DNA of 64,000 nucleotides from an uncultured Rhodopila sp. GTDB lineage: Bacteria; Pseudomonadota; Alphaproteobacteria; Acetobacterales; Acetobacteraceae. Shown piece after piece: positions 1-7,626 of this stretch; within the stretch, counting starts at the first letter, position 1; each line of letters starts with the position of its first letter. The stretch covers positions 310,001 to 374,000 of the forward strand of contig NZ_CAJATU010000042.1 of the NCBI RefSeq assembly GCF_903944925.1. Direction: 5' to 3'. Both the position numbers and the translations under genes were made by a program. Under the pieces are notes generated by a model, which saw only the letters and a program-made list of their open reading frames with translations, made no database searches and was not told the origin of the DNA.

Positions 1-44
1 TCGATGCGACGCAGGTAAGTCAGACTCTCAGGATCACCTGACAT
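1..44 (-). CDS. small protein, N-terminus only (runs off window)
   Basis: Reading leftward from an ATG at 42-44, fourteen codons are visible before the window edge and translate to MSGDPESLTYLRRI. An AAGGAG ribosome binding site lies a few bases upstream, which is the main reason to believe the start. The LRRID-like beginning resembles many small alphaproteobacterial coiled-coil proteins of unknown role, but too little is visible to assign a family. It is divergent from the PfkB kinase, and the roughly 200 bp between them would hold both promoters. Confidence 0.45.
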   Translation of the reverse strand, partial: MSGDPESLTYLRRI

Positions 45-250
45 CGACGTCTCCTTCGTAAACGGCTCGCGGCCGGGCGCTGCCCGGCACGGACGAATCT
101 GCGACTACCATGATTCGGGCTGGTCTTGCAGCAAAACAAGGGACGACCCACGGGTGCTCGATAAGACCTAAAGCTTTCCATCCGCGCCCCGATGATACAG
201 AACGGGGCCGATCCGGCCTCCGCTCCACCCCGCCGAAAGGACAACGACAC

Positions 251-1243
251 GTGACTGAACCGACTTACGACATCCTGGGCATCGGCAACGCCATCGTCGA
301 TGTCGTGGCGCAGGCCGAGGAGGCCTTCCTGTCCCGCCACGCCATGCACAAGGGCGCCATGCAACTGATCGACGCCATCTCGGCCGACGCGCTGTATGCC
401 GCGATGCCGCCGGGGCTGGAGAGCAGCGGCGGGTCCGTCGCCAACTCCTGCGCCGTCGCTGCCGCCCTGGGGGCACGGGTCGCCTATATCGGCAAGGTCG
501 CGGACGACCAGCTCGGCGCGGTGTTTCGACACGACATCCGCGCGGTGGGCGTGCATTTCCCGACCGAGCCTCTTGTCGGCGGACCGCCCACGGCGCGCTG
601 CCTGATCCTGGTGACCCCGGACGGCCAGCGGACCATGAACACGTTTCTCGGCGCCTGCGTCACCCTGGATGAGGCGGACCTGGTTCCGCATCTCATCGCC
701 GCGGCCAAGGTGACGTACCTGGAAGGCTATCTGTTCGATCCTCCGGCGGCGCAGGCCGCGTTCCATAAGGCGGCGGAGGCTGCGCACGCCGCCGGGCGGC
801 AGGTCGCGCTGTCGTTGTCGGATGCGTTCTGCGTCAACCGCCATCGCGACGCGTTCCGCCGGCTGGTGGCCGGCCACGTGGACATCCTGTTCGCCAACGA
901 GGTCGAGATCACCAGCCTGTATGAGAAGGACACATTCGAGGCCGCGGCCGAACTGGCTCGCGCCGACGTCGCACTGGCGGTGCTGACCCGCAGCGAGGAC
1001 GGCAGCGTGATCCTGCGCGGGTCGGAGACCGTGACGGTCGAGGCGGTGCCGGCGCGGGTGATCGACACCACCGGGGCCGGCGACGCCTACGCCGCCGGGT
1101 TCCTGGCTGGCCTCACCGCGGGCAAGCCGCTCGCCGCCTGCGGCCGCATCGGCAGCATCGCCGCCGCGGAGGTGATCAGCCACTACGGCGCGAGGCCGGA
1201 GGCTGATTTGCAGTTGCTGGTGAAGGACGCCGGATTGGGCTAG
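251..1243 (+). CDS. PfkB-family carbohydrate/nucleoside kinase (adenosine kinase-like)
   Basis: This 330-residue protein is a ribokinase/PfkB-fold kinase that phosphorylates a sugar or nucleoside with ATP in the cytosol. The N-terminus has the family pattern (DILGIGNAIVDVVA), a GGS motif (ESSGGSVANS) follows, and the C-terminal signature DTTGAGDAYAAGFLAG supplies the catalytic Asp and anion hole. The start is the GTG at 251, preceded by AAAGGA at 236-241. An in-frame ATG at 110 would add 47 residues with no family character. Overall form is closest to the adenosine kinase/PfkB group common in alphaproteobacteria, but the substrate is not provable from sequence. It stands alone, followed by a palindromic repeat. 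Confidence 0.85.
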   Translation: MTEPTYDILGIGNAIVDVVAQAEEAFLSRHAMHKGAMQLIDAISADALYAAMPPGLESSGGSVANSCAVAAALGARVAYIGKVADDQLGAVFRHDIRAVGVHFPTEPLVGGPPTARCLILVTPDGQRTMNTFLGACVTLDEADLVPHLIAAAKVTYLEGYLFDPPAAQAAFHKAAEAAHAAGRQVALSLSDAFCVNRHRDAFRRLVAGHVDILFANEVEITSLYEKDTFEAAAELARADVALAVLTRSEDGSVILRGSETVTVEAVPARVIDTTGAGDAYAAGFLAGLTAGKPLAACGRIGSIAAAEVISHYGARPEADLQLLVKDAGLG

Positions 1244-1308
1244 CGTTTCCAGGTTGGAATGGCGACGGATGCTGCAACGCCGGCATGGCTTCGGCGTCGC
1301 CCCGTGTC

Positions 1309-1331
1309 ATGGCCGGATTTATTCCGGCCAT
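1309..1331. repeat. REP-like palindrome (copy 1), possible terminator
   Basis: Perfect 9-bp arms ATGGCCGGA (1309-1317) and TCCGGCCAT (1323-1331) enclose a 5-nt loop. It lies between the convergent ends of the PfkB kinase and the MBOAT gene. The core and the flanking GTC and CCACG match other copies at 39.1, 39.7 and 43.3 kb. There is no T-tract, so intrinsic termination is uncertain. Confidence 0.6.
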
Positions 1332-1381
1332 CCACGACTTCGGGTGCTGACGAAGCCAAAGTCATGCATCGCCGATCGGCG

Positions 1382-2911
1382 TCAGAACTGGAAGTACAGA
1401 AACTCAGTCGTGCCGCCCAGCGCTAGCACACCGAGCGCGGCGATGGCGCCGCACACCAGGGCCCAGCGCAGGTTCGGCTGCCAGGTCAGGCGCGGATACG
1501 GGTTAGCCACCGGCCGCCCCGGGGCCGGTTCGAACCGGCTCATGATCTGTTGCGTATTCGGACACGCCCAGACGATGGCGAACAAGATCGTTACCTGTAT
1601 CACCACCATGATCGGCAGGCCCGAACCGATGCCGTGCAGGCCAAGCATGCCGGCCAAAAGGTGCAGCGCCGTCCCGGTCGAGCGGGCGCGGAAGAACGCA
1701 AACGCCACCAGGGCCGCGACGTAGACCGCCAGTACCTTGCTCGCATGCACCGCTATCCGGATCGCCAGGGGCCGCGGCGGCGGGTTCTTCGGCGCGGGAA
1801 AGAATATCCGCATCGCATGGTTGACCGCTATGTAGACACCGTGCAGCAGTCCGAAAATCAGATACTGCGTGCCCGCGCCATGCCAGATTCCGGCAAGTCC
1901 CATGGTGACCAATGTGGGCATCGCCACCAGCGACGCGAATCCACCGAACGTAGCCGTCACCCGCCGCGAGTTGTCGTACCCCCGCGCCGCCCGCACCCGG
2001 GTCACCCATAATGCCAGCGGATTGAAGATATACATCGTTATGAACCGGGTCAGCGTCATGTGGAAGCGCTGCCAGTAATCGATCACAGTCGTTGCTTTGT
2101 ATGGCGAATTGAAGTTCAACGGAAACCTGATATTGAACATCCGCGCCAGGCCGATCGCCATGTCCGAATAGCCGGAAAAGTCGAAATAAAGCTGCAATGA
2201 ATAACCGATGACCGCATACCACGAGGTGATCAGCCCCCCGGTATCCGCCGATGCGAAATTGGTCGCCACGTCCACCGCCAGCGGATCTGCCAGCAACACC
2301 TTCTTGGCCAGTCCAATGGTGAATATCGTCAGTCCAACGGCCAGATTTCTCGCCGAAGACCGATACGTCTTCGGATCGGCGAACTGCGGCATCATCTCCC
2401 GGTTGTGCAGAATGGGGCCGGCGATCAGATGCGGGAAGAAAGTAACGAACAGCACATAGCTCAGCAGATCCTGCGCCTCGGCCACGCCCTGCTTGACGTC
2501 AACCAGATAGCCGATCTGGGTGAAGGTGAAGAATGAGATGCCGAGCGGCAAGATGATGTCGTGCAGGTCGAGGCCGCCGATGCTGCCGAACCCGAGCGAA
2601 GCAGCCAGCGCGGCTATATACTTGTAATATACAAGCGCCAGCAGGTCCGCCGTCACGCCCGCCACCAGAATGATGCTTTGCAGGCGCTCCCGCCGGCCGG
2701 TGGCAGCCAGCGCCCGGCCGGCGGTAAAGTTGAACGCGATCGAAATGAGCAGCAACGGCAAAAACGAAACCCGCCAATAGGCGTAAAATCCCAACGATAC
2801 CAGAACGAGCCAGCCTGCCGCGCAGCGGGGGCCGCGCCGTGCGCTCAGGGCGAAACCGGCCAGCGCCAGAGGCATGAAGCCGAATATGAAGGCAAACGAG
2901 CTGAAAACCAC
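1382..2911 (-). CDS. MBOAT-family membrane O-acyltransferase (AlgI/DltB-like)
   Basis: This 509-residue polytopic inner-membrane protein belongs to the membrane-bound O-acyltransferase family, which transfers acyl groups to cell-envelope or polysaccharide hydroxyls. The N-terminus MVFSSFAFIFGFMPLAL is canonical for AlgI-type members. The body contains LYFDFSGYSDMAIGLA, the NSPYKATTVIDYWQRFHMTL block and the catalytic-His motif GIWHGAGTQYLIFGLLHG. The start is a GTG at 2909-2911. It is the last gene of the FkbH > VOC > ACP > MBOAT operon, 18 bp after the ACP. An ACP upstream suggests that the donor is an acyl-ACP, as with DltC/DltB, rather than acetyl-CoA; that is inference. Confidence 0.92.
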   Translation of the reverse strand: MVFSSFAFIFGFMPLALAGFALSARRGPRCAAGWLVLVSLGFYAYWRVSFLPLLLISIAFNFTAGRALAATGRRERLQSIILVAGVTADLLALVYYKYIAALAASLGFGSIGGLDLHDIILPLGISFFTFTQIGYLVDVKQGVAEAQDLLSYVLFVTFFPHLIAGPILHNREMMPQFADPKTYRSSARNLAVGLTIFTIGLAKKVLLADPLAVDVATNFASADTGGLITSWYAVIGYSLQLYFDFSGYSDMAIGLARMFNIRFPLNFNSPYKATTVIDYWQRFHMTLTRFITMYIFNPLALWVTRVRAARGYDNSRRVTATFGGFASLVAMPTLVTMGLAGIWHGAGTQYLIFGLLHGVYIAVNHAMRIFFPAPKNPPPRPLAIRIAVHASKVLAVYVAALVAFAFFRARSTGTALHLLAGMLGLHGIGSGLPIMVVIQVTILFAIVWACPNTQQIMSRFEPAPGRPVANPYPRLTWQPNLRWALVCGAIAALGVLALGGTTEFLYFQF

Positions 2912-2929
2912 GTCGGGCGGCCCGCGCGA

Positions 2930-3181
2930 CTAGCCTTTGCTCGCCAGTTTCCGGCCGACCAATGCGGCCAGTTCGCCGACGTTCTTGAGCTCCTCCATCT
3001 CGGCCGCCTGGAACTTGACGCCGAAGCGCTTTTCCAGTTCCACGACGATGAAGATGTGGTTCATCGAATCCCAGCCTTCGACGTCTTCGGCGGTCGTGGC
3101 GGGTGTCAGCACGATCGTGTCGTCTTCCAGCACCTCACGAAAGATCTGGTTGAGCAGGTCGTAGATTTCGGGTTCGGTCAT
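2930..3181 (-). CDS. acyl carrier protein
   Basis: This 83-residue acidic carrier protein shows the phosphopantetheine site EGWDSMNHI, with the modified serine at about residue 39, and the usual four-helix pattern with VVELEKRFGVKF. The motif is DSM rather than the fatty-acid-synthase DSL, which is common in dedicated carriers of secondary pathways. Its start overlaps the VOC gene stop by 4 bp (ATGA), so the two are translationally coupled. In this operon it probably carries the acyl unit made by the FkbH-like enzyme and delivers it to the MBOAT transferase. It is unlikely to be the housekeeping AcpP, since no fab genes are nearby. Confidence 0.9.
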   Translation of the reverse strand: MTEPEIYDLLNQIFREVLEDDTIVLTPATTAEDVEGWDSMNHIFIVVELEKRFGVKFQAAEMEELKNVGELAALVGRKLASKG

Positions 3182-3606
3182 GCTATCCTCATGTAACGAT
3201 GTTGATGGTTCGGCGCCTCGATCAGCTCGATCATCAGCCGCGACTGCGAGACAAAGAACTGTATCGGCCGATGGCCGTAGGCGATGGCGGGCCGGGCGGC
3301 TGCCACCGCCACGAAGCCGCCCGAGATCAGATGCTGCCCGCGCCCGGCCAGATCATCGACCAGGTAGGCTATGTGGTTCAGCACGTTCACCTTTTTCCCG
3401 AGCACGCGGGCGATCGGGCTGCGCTCCGAAAGCGGCGCCACGAGCTCGTAGCAGATGCCTGTCGCATCGTGGCCAAACTGCACGCGGACGTCGTTCAGCG
3501 TATCCTCGAACGGCTCGGTCCAGGCCTGCACGCCGACGGAATGTTCCAGCAATGACCGCCCGGCCGGCAGGGTGTTCGTGGTGACGCCGATATGATCGAA
3601 CTTCAT
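3178..3606 (-). CDS. VOC-superfamily protein (methylmalonyl-CoA epimerase/glyoxalase-like)
   Basis: This 142-residue protein has the vicinal-oxygen-chelate fold as two beta-alpha-beta-beta-beta modules, beginning KFDHIGV and then LNHIAYLVDD. Candidate metal ligands sit at the expected places: H5, E54, H78 and E127. Relatives include methylmalonyl-CoA epimerase and uncharacterised partners of FkbH/ACP clusters. It overlaps both neighbours by 4 bp, so it is an integral part of the operon. A role in isomerising or handling the carrier-bound acyl group is plausible but not shown by the sequence. Confidence 0.75.
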   Translation of the reverse strand: MKFDHIGVTTNTLPAGRSLLEHSVGVQAWTEPFEDTLNDVRVQFGHDATGICYELVAPLSERSPIARVLGKKVNVLNHIAYLVDDLAGRGQHLISGGFVAVAAARPAIAYGHRPIQFFVSQSRLMIELIEAPNHQHRYMRIA

Positions 3607-5528
3607 GCCGGTTGCATATGCGGCCTGACGGCTTCCGGGCGTGATTGCGCTGCCTCGACGCTGGCAATGAAGCCGGGCCGGTCAGTCCATTCATCGAGCG
3701 GCAGAGTCCATTCGGTGATGCCGTCATGCTCCCCCAGAAAAGCGAAGCCGAGGCGCTCGTAATGCTCTCGCACCAGGCCGTTCTTCGCCGTCGGAACGTA
3801 TCGGCCAACCAGCCGCCGGGCGCCAAGGCGGGTGGCCGCGGCAGCCACCAGGTTCAATGTCTCCGCCTCCAGGCCGCGGCCGAGCACGCGGCAACTCATC
3901 AGCCAGAGGTCCAGACGGATCGCATCGGTGTCGGGTGCACCGGCCACGATGGCAACAATGCCGTTGTCGCCGAACTGATCGAGCAGGCGGATTTGCAAAG
4001 TCAGCATCTTCGGATCGTCGGTCAACGCCGCCACCTCGTCGTCCGTCAGCCGGCGGGTCGTCAGGTTGAACTGGTTGGTCTTGTTGATCAATTGCACGAT
4101 CCGCGTTCGGTCCTTGCGATCAAACCGGCTCCAGACCGCGCGCATCCGCAGACCACGCAGATAGCTGTCCAGGTCCGTTTCGCACTCCGCCAGGGCTTCC
4201 CGCCGCAGATTGGTCTGGTACTGGGCGGTGCGGCTGAGATCCTCACCGGTGATGTCCCGGGCATCGAAATATCCGGCATCCGCCAGGCACGCGGCGTAAA
4301 GCGCCGGGTCATCAGGCAGTTCCGGCACCGCGACCATCGGCAGTTCCTGCCGGACGATGGCACGTTCGGCGGGGTTGTCGTCGACGAAGACCAGGCTGTC
4401 GAGGCCGATATTGAGGCGCCGGGCGATATGCCGCAAGTTGGTTGCCTTGTCGCTCCAGTTGGCCACGAAGCAGGCGATGTCATCGCGCCTGAGAACCATG
4501 TCCGGGTGCTGCGCGAACGGTTCGAGCGCGTTGGCCTCGTCGTTCTTCGAGCACACCGCGAGGATGATGCCGCGCCGTCCGAGATCGCGCGCATGGCGCT
4601 GAAACGCCGCGAAGGCTTCTCCCGCCGCGCTGCCCTGGCCGAGCTTGATCCCGGCGATGCCATCGTCGCCGATAACGCCGCCCCAAAGCGTGTTGTCGAG
4701 GTCCAGGACCAGGCACTTGAAAGTCCGTCCCAGCGCCGCCGCCAGCAATCGCCCGACCAGGTCGCCGTACAAGGGCGCGGCCGCGGGGTGGATTTCCTGC
4801 TTGGCGTGGTGCCACAGCGCCGGATCGTGCCAGGCTGCCAGCCCGTCCGAGGCGGCTCGGTCATCCAGTGCAATAAGGTCCACGCCCGCCTCGTCGGCGC
4901 GGTCCCGCAGCATCGTGCCGAACCGCCGCAACGCCGCGGCCCGCGACCAGGGCAGGCGGTGTTCATTGCCGCCGAGCAGGGGGGTAAAGACCGGGAGCGG
5001 CACCTGCTGGATCACCTGGCAGCCGAAACTCCGCCGAACCGTTGCCCATTGCCCGGCCAGCGCGGCCAGGCGCTGCGCGAGCCACTCGGCGGCACCGGGG
5101 CCCGGCTCCAGCCCCTGCATCAGGTGGTGCGAGTCCAGCGCGAACAGCACCGCGCCGGGCTGAAAGCGGTGCAAGGCGGAGGCCGGGTCGATCAGATCCC
5201 GGGCATATTGCCCGTAGCCGGGGGTGTAGGTCTCGATCCAGATGGCGCGGCGCAGGCCGGCGACGCGGATGGCTGGCAGCAGGTGGTCGACCGTCGACGA
5301 TGCCAGCACCGCGAGCCGCACCGGTTTCGTTGCAAGATCGGCAGGCGCTGCCGCAAACAGCCTGGCGCGGCGCCGATCCAGCCGCATTGTTTCCAACGTG
5401 CCGATGCGGCTGTCGGCGAGGGCGACGAGGGCAGCCCAAATCTCGGCCGCGGCGCCCGGGGACAACCGGGCCAGCGATTCGGACCATGCCGGCCGCCTCG
5501 GTAGCCAATGGAGTTCGGTGCGGTGCAT
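3603..5528 (-). CDS. FkbH-like HAD-IIIC enzyme with C-terminal GNAT-like domain
   Basis: This protein of about 641 residues has the FkbH architecture: an N-terminal region of about 250 residues, a HAD phosphatase domain with the DxDxT nucleophile motif (LDLDNTLWGG, about residues 275-283), and a C-terminal acyltransferase-like domain. In characterised polyketide systems FkbH proteins take 1,3-bisphosphoglycerate and load a glyceryl unit on an ACP with loss of phosphate. The gene overlaps the VOC start by 4 bp and shares an operon with an ACP and an MBOAT enzyme. The start is uncertain: the ATG at 5526-5528 has no clear ribosome binding site, and the preceding in-frame residues (PLQLFRAAA) resemble the family N-terminus, so a TTG a few codons upstream may be used. 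Confidence 0.88.
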   Translation of the reverse strand: MHRTELHWLPRRPAWSESLARLSPGAAAEIWAALVALADSRIGTLETMRLDRRRARLFAAAPADLATKPVRLAVLASSTVDHLLPAIRVAGLRRAIWIETYTPGYGQYARDLIDPASALHRFQPGAVLFALDSHHLMQGLEPGPGAAEWLAQRLAALAGQWATVRRSFGCQVIQQVPLPVFTPLLGGNEHRLPWSRAAALRRFGTMLRDRADEAGVDLIALDDRAASDGLAAWHDPALWHHAKQEIHPAAAPLYGDLVGRLLAAALGRTFKCLVLDLDNTLWGGVIGDDGIAGIKLGQGSAAGEAFAAFQRHARDLGRRGIILAVCSKNDEANALEPFAQHPDMVLRRDDIACFVANWSDKATNLRHIARRLNIGLDSLVFVDDNPAERAIVRQELPMVAVPELPDDPALYAACLADAGYFDARDITGEDLSRTAQYQTNLRREALAECETDLDSYLRGLRMRAVWSRFDRKDRTRIVQLINKTNQFNLTTRRLTDDEVAALTDDPKMLTLQIRLLDQFGDNGIVAIVAGAPDTDAIRLDLWLMSCRVLGRGLEAETLNLVAAAATRLGARRLVGRYVPTAKNGLVREHYERLGFAFLGEHDGITEWTLPLDEWTDRPGFIASVEAAQSRPEAVRPHMQPA

Positions 5529-5633
5529 GGCGGCGGCCCGGAACAATTGCAGCGGGTTTTCATATCCCGGCCATATCTTAAATGCAAAGTTTACAAGTTT
5601 GTATCCGCAATTTTTTCGCGGTAGCTTTACTCT
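5529..5633. promoter_or_regulatory. divergent AT-richer promoter region, FkbH operon / SGNH gene
   Basis: About 105 bp separate the FkbH operon and the SGNH gene, which point away from each other. The stretch from about 5577 to 5633 is distinctly AT-richer than the surrounding coding DNA. TTTACA at about 5590 could serve rightward transcription. No repeat or operator is obvious. Shared control of the two units is inferred from the arrangement only. Confidence 0.4.
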
Positions 5634-6671
5634 ATGCAGACCTCCTTTGCCCGCTATCTGATCGGCTTCGCCGCCGCACTCGCCGGCGTGCTGCTGGCGG
5701 CGTGGCTCTATGTCTACAGCTTTCCGATGGCGTTCCTGGAAAGCGGCTACCCGTCCTGGGTTGCCAAGTCGATGATGCTGCGCGACTGCCGCATTGGCCG
5801 CATTGCGCTGTTCGGGGACTCCCGGCTGGAGGCCGGCGTCGTGCCGGCCCTGTTGCCGGTGGATGCCGCCAACTTCGGGTTGGGCGCCGCGACCGCGGTG
5901 GAGATCCACAGCGCCGTCGGGCGGGCACTCGGCTGCGCGCCGTTGCCTCGCCAGGTGGTGCTTTCGCTGGCGCCCGAGCATTTCGGACCGCTCGACCAAT
6001 ATTTTTGGCTCAACGACCTGCGCTACGGATTCATTTCGTTTGCCGAGCTGCTGGAGGCCGAACGCGTGGCAGCGGCCCTTGGCGACACGCAATCCTTCGG
6101 CACGGCGAAAACCCCGGACGGGCTGTCGGGCCCGGTGCGGGACTGGTTGTACGCCATCCGCTTCCCGTCCTTCTATATCGGCAGCCTTGCCGGCGGCCGG
6201 CTGTTCGGGCGGCAGGGCAGCAACGACGACCGCCTTGCAAAGGTGATGCAGGCGCGCGGTTTTTGGGAGTACCGGTCGACGGGGACGCCACCGCCCCGCG
6301 GCGAACCGCTCGCCCCCCGCTTCGACCGCACACCCTTGCAAACGGCTGAATTCGAGCAAACACTGGACCTGCTGCGGGACAAGGCGGTGCCGGTCGGATT
6401 GCTGATCATGCCCGTGTCGGAAGACACCTCCGCCGGTGCCGATGCCGCGTATCTGGCCTACTTGCAAAGCCTGACCGAACGATTCCCCAACGTGAGCTTG
6501 ATTTCCGAAGACATTCCCCGATGGCCGAAACGATTGTTCGTGGACGGCATACATATGACCGGTGCTGCCGCCAGGCTGTTCACGGAACGCCTGGCGGCCT
6601 GCACAACGGCCGGGAAGATCCAGCCTCCATGCGACCTGCGCTGGCGGGAAACGGCCTTCCGCCAGCCGTGA
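5634..6671 (+). CDS. membrane-anchored SGNH-fold protein (AlgJ/AlgX/DltD-like)
   Basis: This 345-residue protein has one N-terminal membrane anchor (about residues 7-30, rich in L/A/G) and an extracytoplasmic SGNH domain. The nucleophile block is LFGDSRLEAG, and the distal catalytic pair is in VDGIHMTGAA (Asp and His). Proteins of this kind (AlgJ, AlgX, PatB, DltD) work with an MBOAT transporter to place acyl groups on polysaccharides or teichoic acids. It is divergent from the FkbH-ACP-MBOAT operon by 105 bp, so it is the natural acceptor-side partner of that MBOAT. The family is diverse, so hydrolase activity is also possible. Confidence 0.75.
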   Translation: MQTSFARYLIGFAAALAGVLLAAWLYVYSFPMAFLESGYPSWVAKSMMLRDCRIGRIALFGDSRLEAGVVPALLPVDAANFGLGAATAVEIHSAVGRALGCAPLPRQVVLSLAPEHFGPLDQYFWLNDLRYGFISFAELLEAERVAAALGDTQSFGTAKTPDGLSGPVRDWLYAIRFPSFYIGSLAGGRLFGRQGSNDDRLAKVMQARGFWEYRSTGTPPPRGEPLAPRFDRTPLQTAEFEQTLDLLRDKAVPVGLLIMPVSEDTSAGADAAYLAYLQSLTERFPNVSLISEDIPRWPKRLFVDGIHMTGAAARLFTERLAACTTAGKIQPPCDLRWRETAFRQP

Positions 6672-6726
6672 CATTGAAGCCTTTGGCGCTGGCATGCCAC
6701 GCTGTCCTGCCATTGGTGGGAAACCC

Positions 6727-7491
6727 ATGATCCTGAACGCCATACACTCCGGCGACGGTGCGCCCGTCGTTCTGCTGCACGGCCTGTTTGGCGCGGCGCG
6801 AAATTTCGGCGCCATCCAGCGCGCCCTGTCGCCGCGGTTCCGGATCATCGCGCTGGACCTGCGCAACCACGGCGACAGCCCGCACGGCGCAGACATGCGA
6901 TACCCTGCCATGGCGGCCGACGTAAGCGACACCTTGCGCGCACTCGGCGTCGAACAGGCCGCCGTCGTTGGGCACTCCATGGGCGGCAAGACGGCGATGG
7001 CACTGGCTTTGACCGCACCGGAGACCGTCGGGCGGCTGCTGGTCTCGGACATCGCGCCGGTGCCTTACGCGCACGGCAATACCGGCATCGCCGCGGCGAT
7101 GCAGGCGATCCCCCTCTCCCCCAGCCTCACCCGCCAGCAAGCCGACGCCGCCCTGCAAGCCGCCGTCCCGCGCCCGGACATCCGCGCCTTCCTGCTGCAG
7201 AACCTGCGCTTCGGCGCCGCCCCGCGCTGGCGCATCGGCCTGGCGGAAATCGCCGCCGCGATCCCCGACCTGGAGGGATGGGACGACATCCCCGGCGCCT
7301 ATGACGGCCCATCCCTGTTCGTCTCCGGCGCAGAGTCCGATTACGTCCTCCCGGAGCACCGGCCGGCCATCAAGACGCAGTTCCCTACCGCCCGCTTCGT
7401 CGCGGTGAAAAACGCCGGGCACTGGGTCCACGCCGATAATCACGCTGGCTTTTTGGCGGTGATGGAGGCATTCCTGCGCAACTGGCGCTGA
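6727..7491 (+). CDS. alpha/beta-fold hydrolase (YbfF-like esterase)
   Basis: This 254-residue hydrolase has the oxyanion motif LLHGLFGAARNF, the nucleophile elbow GHSMGGK (Ser84), an acidic residue in the late part and a catalytic His in KNAGHWVHAD. The pattern LDLRNHGDSPH is typical of YbfF/epoxide-hydrolase-like esterases. The start is the ATG at 6727 after GGTGGGAAA; the in-frame upstream extension overlaps the SGNH gene and is rejected. It follows the SGNH gene by 55 bp on the same strand, so co-transcription is possible, but the substrate is unknown. Confidence 0.85.
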   Translation: MILNAIHSGDGAPVVLLHGLFGAARNFGAIQRALSPRFRIIALDLRNHGDSPHGADMRYPAMAADVSDTLRALGVEQAAVVGHSMGGKTAMALALTAPETVGRLLVSDIAPVPYAHGNTGIAAAMQAIPLSPSLTRQQADAALQAAVPRPDIRAFLLQNLRFGAAPRWRIGLAEIAAAIPDLEGWDDIPGAYDGPSLFVSGAESDYVLPEHRPAIKTQFPTARFVAVKNAGHWVHADNHAGFLAVMEAFLRNWR

Positions 7492-7626
7492 GCGCCAGAC
7501 CGCCGCATCCTGATGACGGTTCTGCGAAGCATGGCAGAAACGCGCGGTGACCCACGTTTTTCACTCGTAACGCGGCGGCTTACCGCCTAAGTGTGCGGCG
7601 CATCATACCCACAAAGCTAGGCTCCT

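Noticed and set aside
20-1183. Long minus-strand open frame opposite the PfkB kinase
   Set aside because: Composition is Arg/Gly/Gln-rich with no family pattern, and the plus-strand kinase is well supported.
5529-7052. Extended N-terminus of the FkbH-like protein reaching across the divergent genes
   Set aside because: The extra 500 codons are antisense to the SGNH protein and the hydrolase and have no similarity to FkbH N-termini.
7520-7539. Weak inverted repeat TTCTGC...GCAGAA after the alpha/beta hydrolase as a terminator
   Set aside because: The arms are only six base pairs and the following T-run is about 20 nt away.
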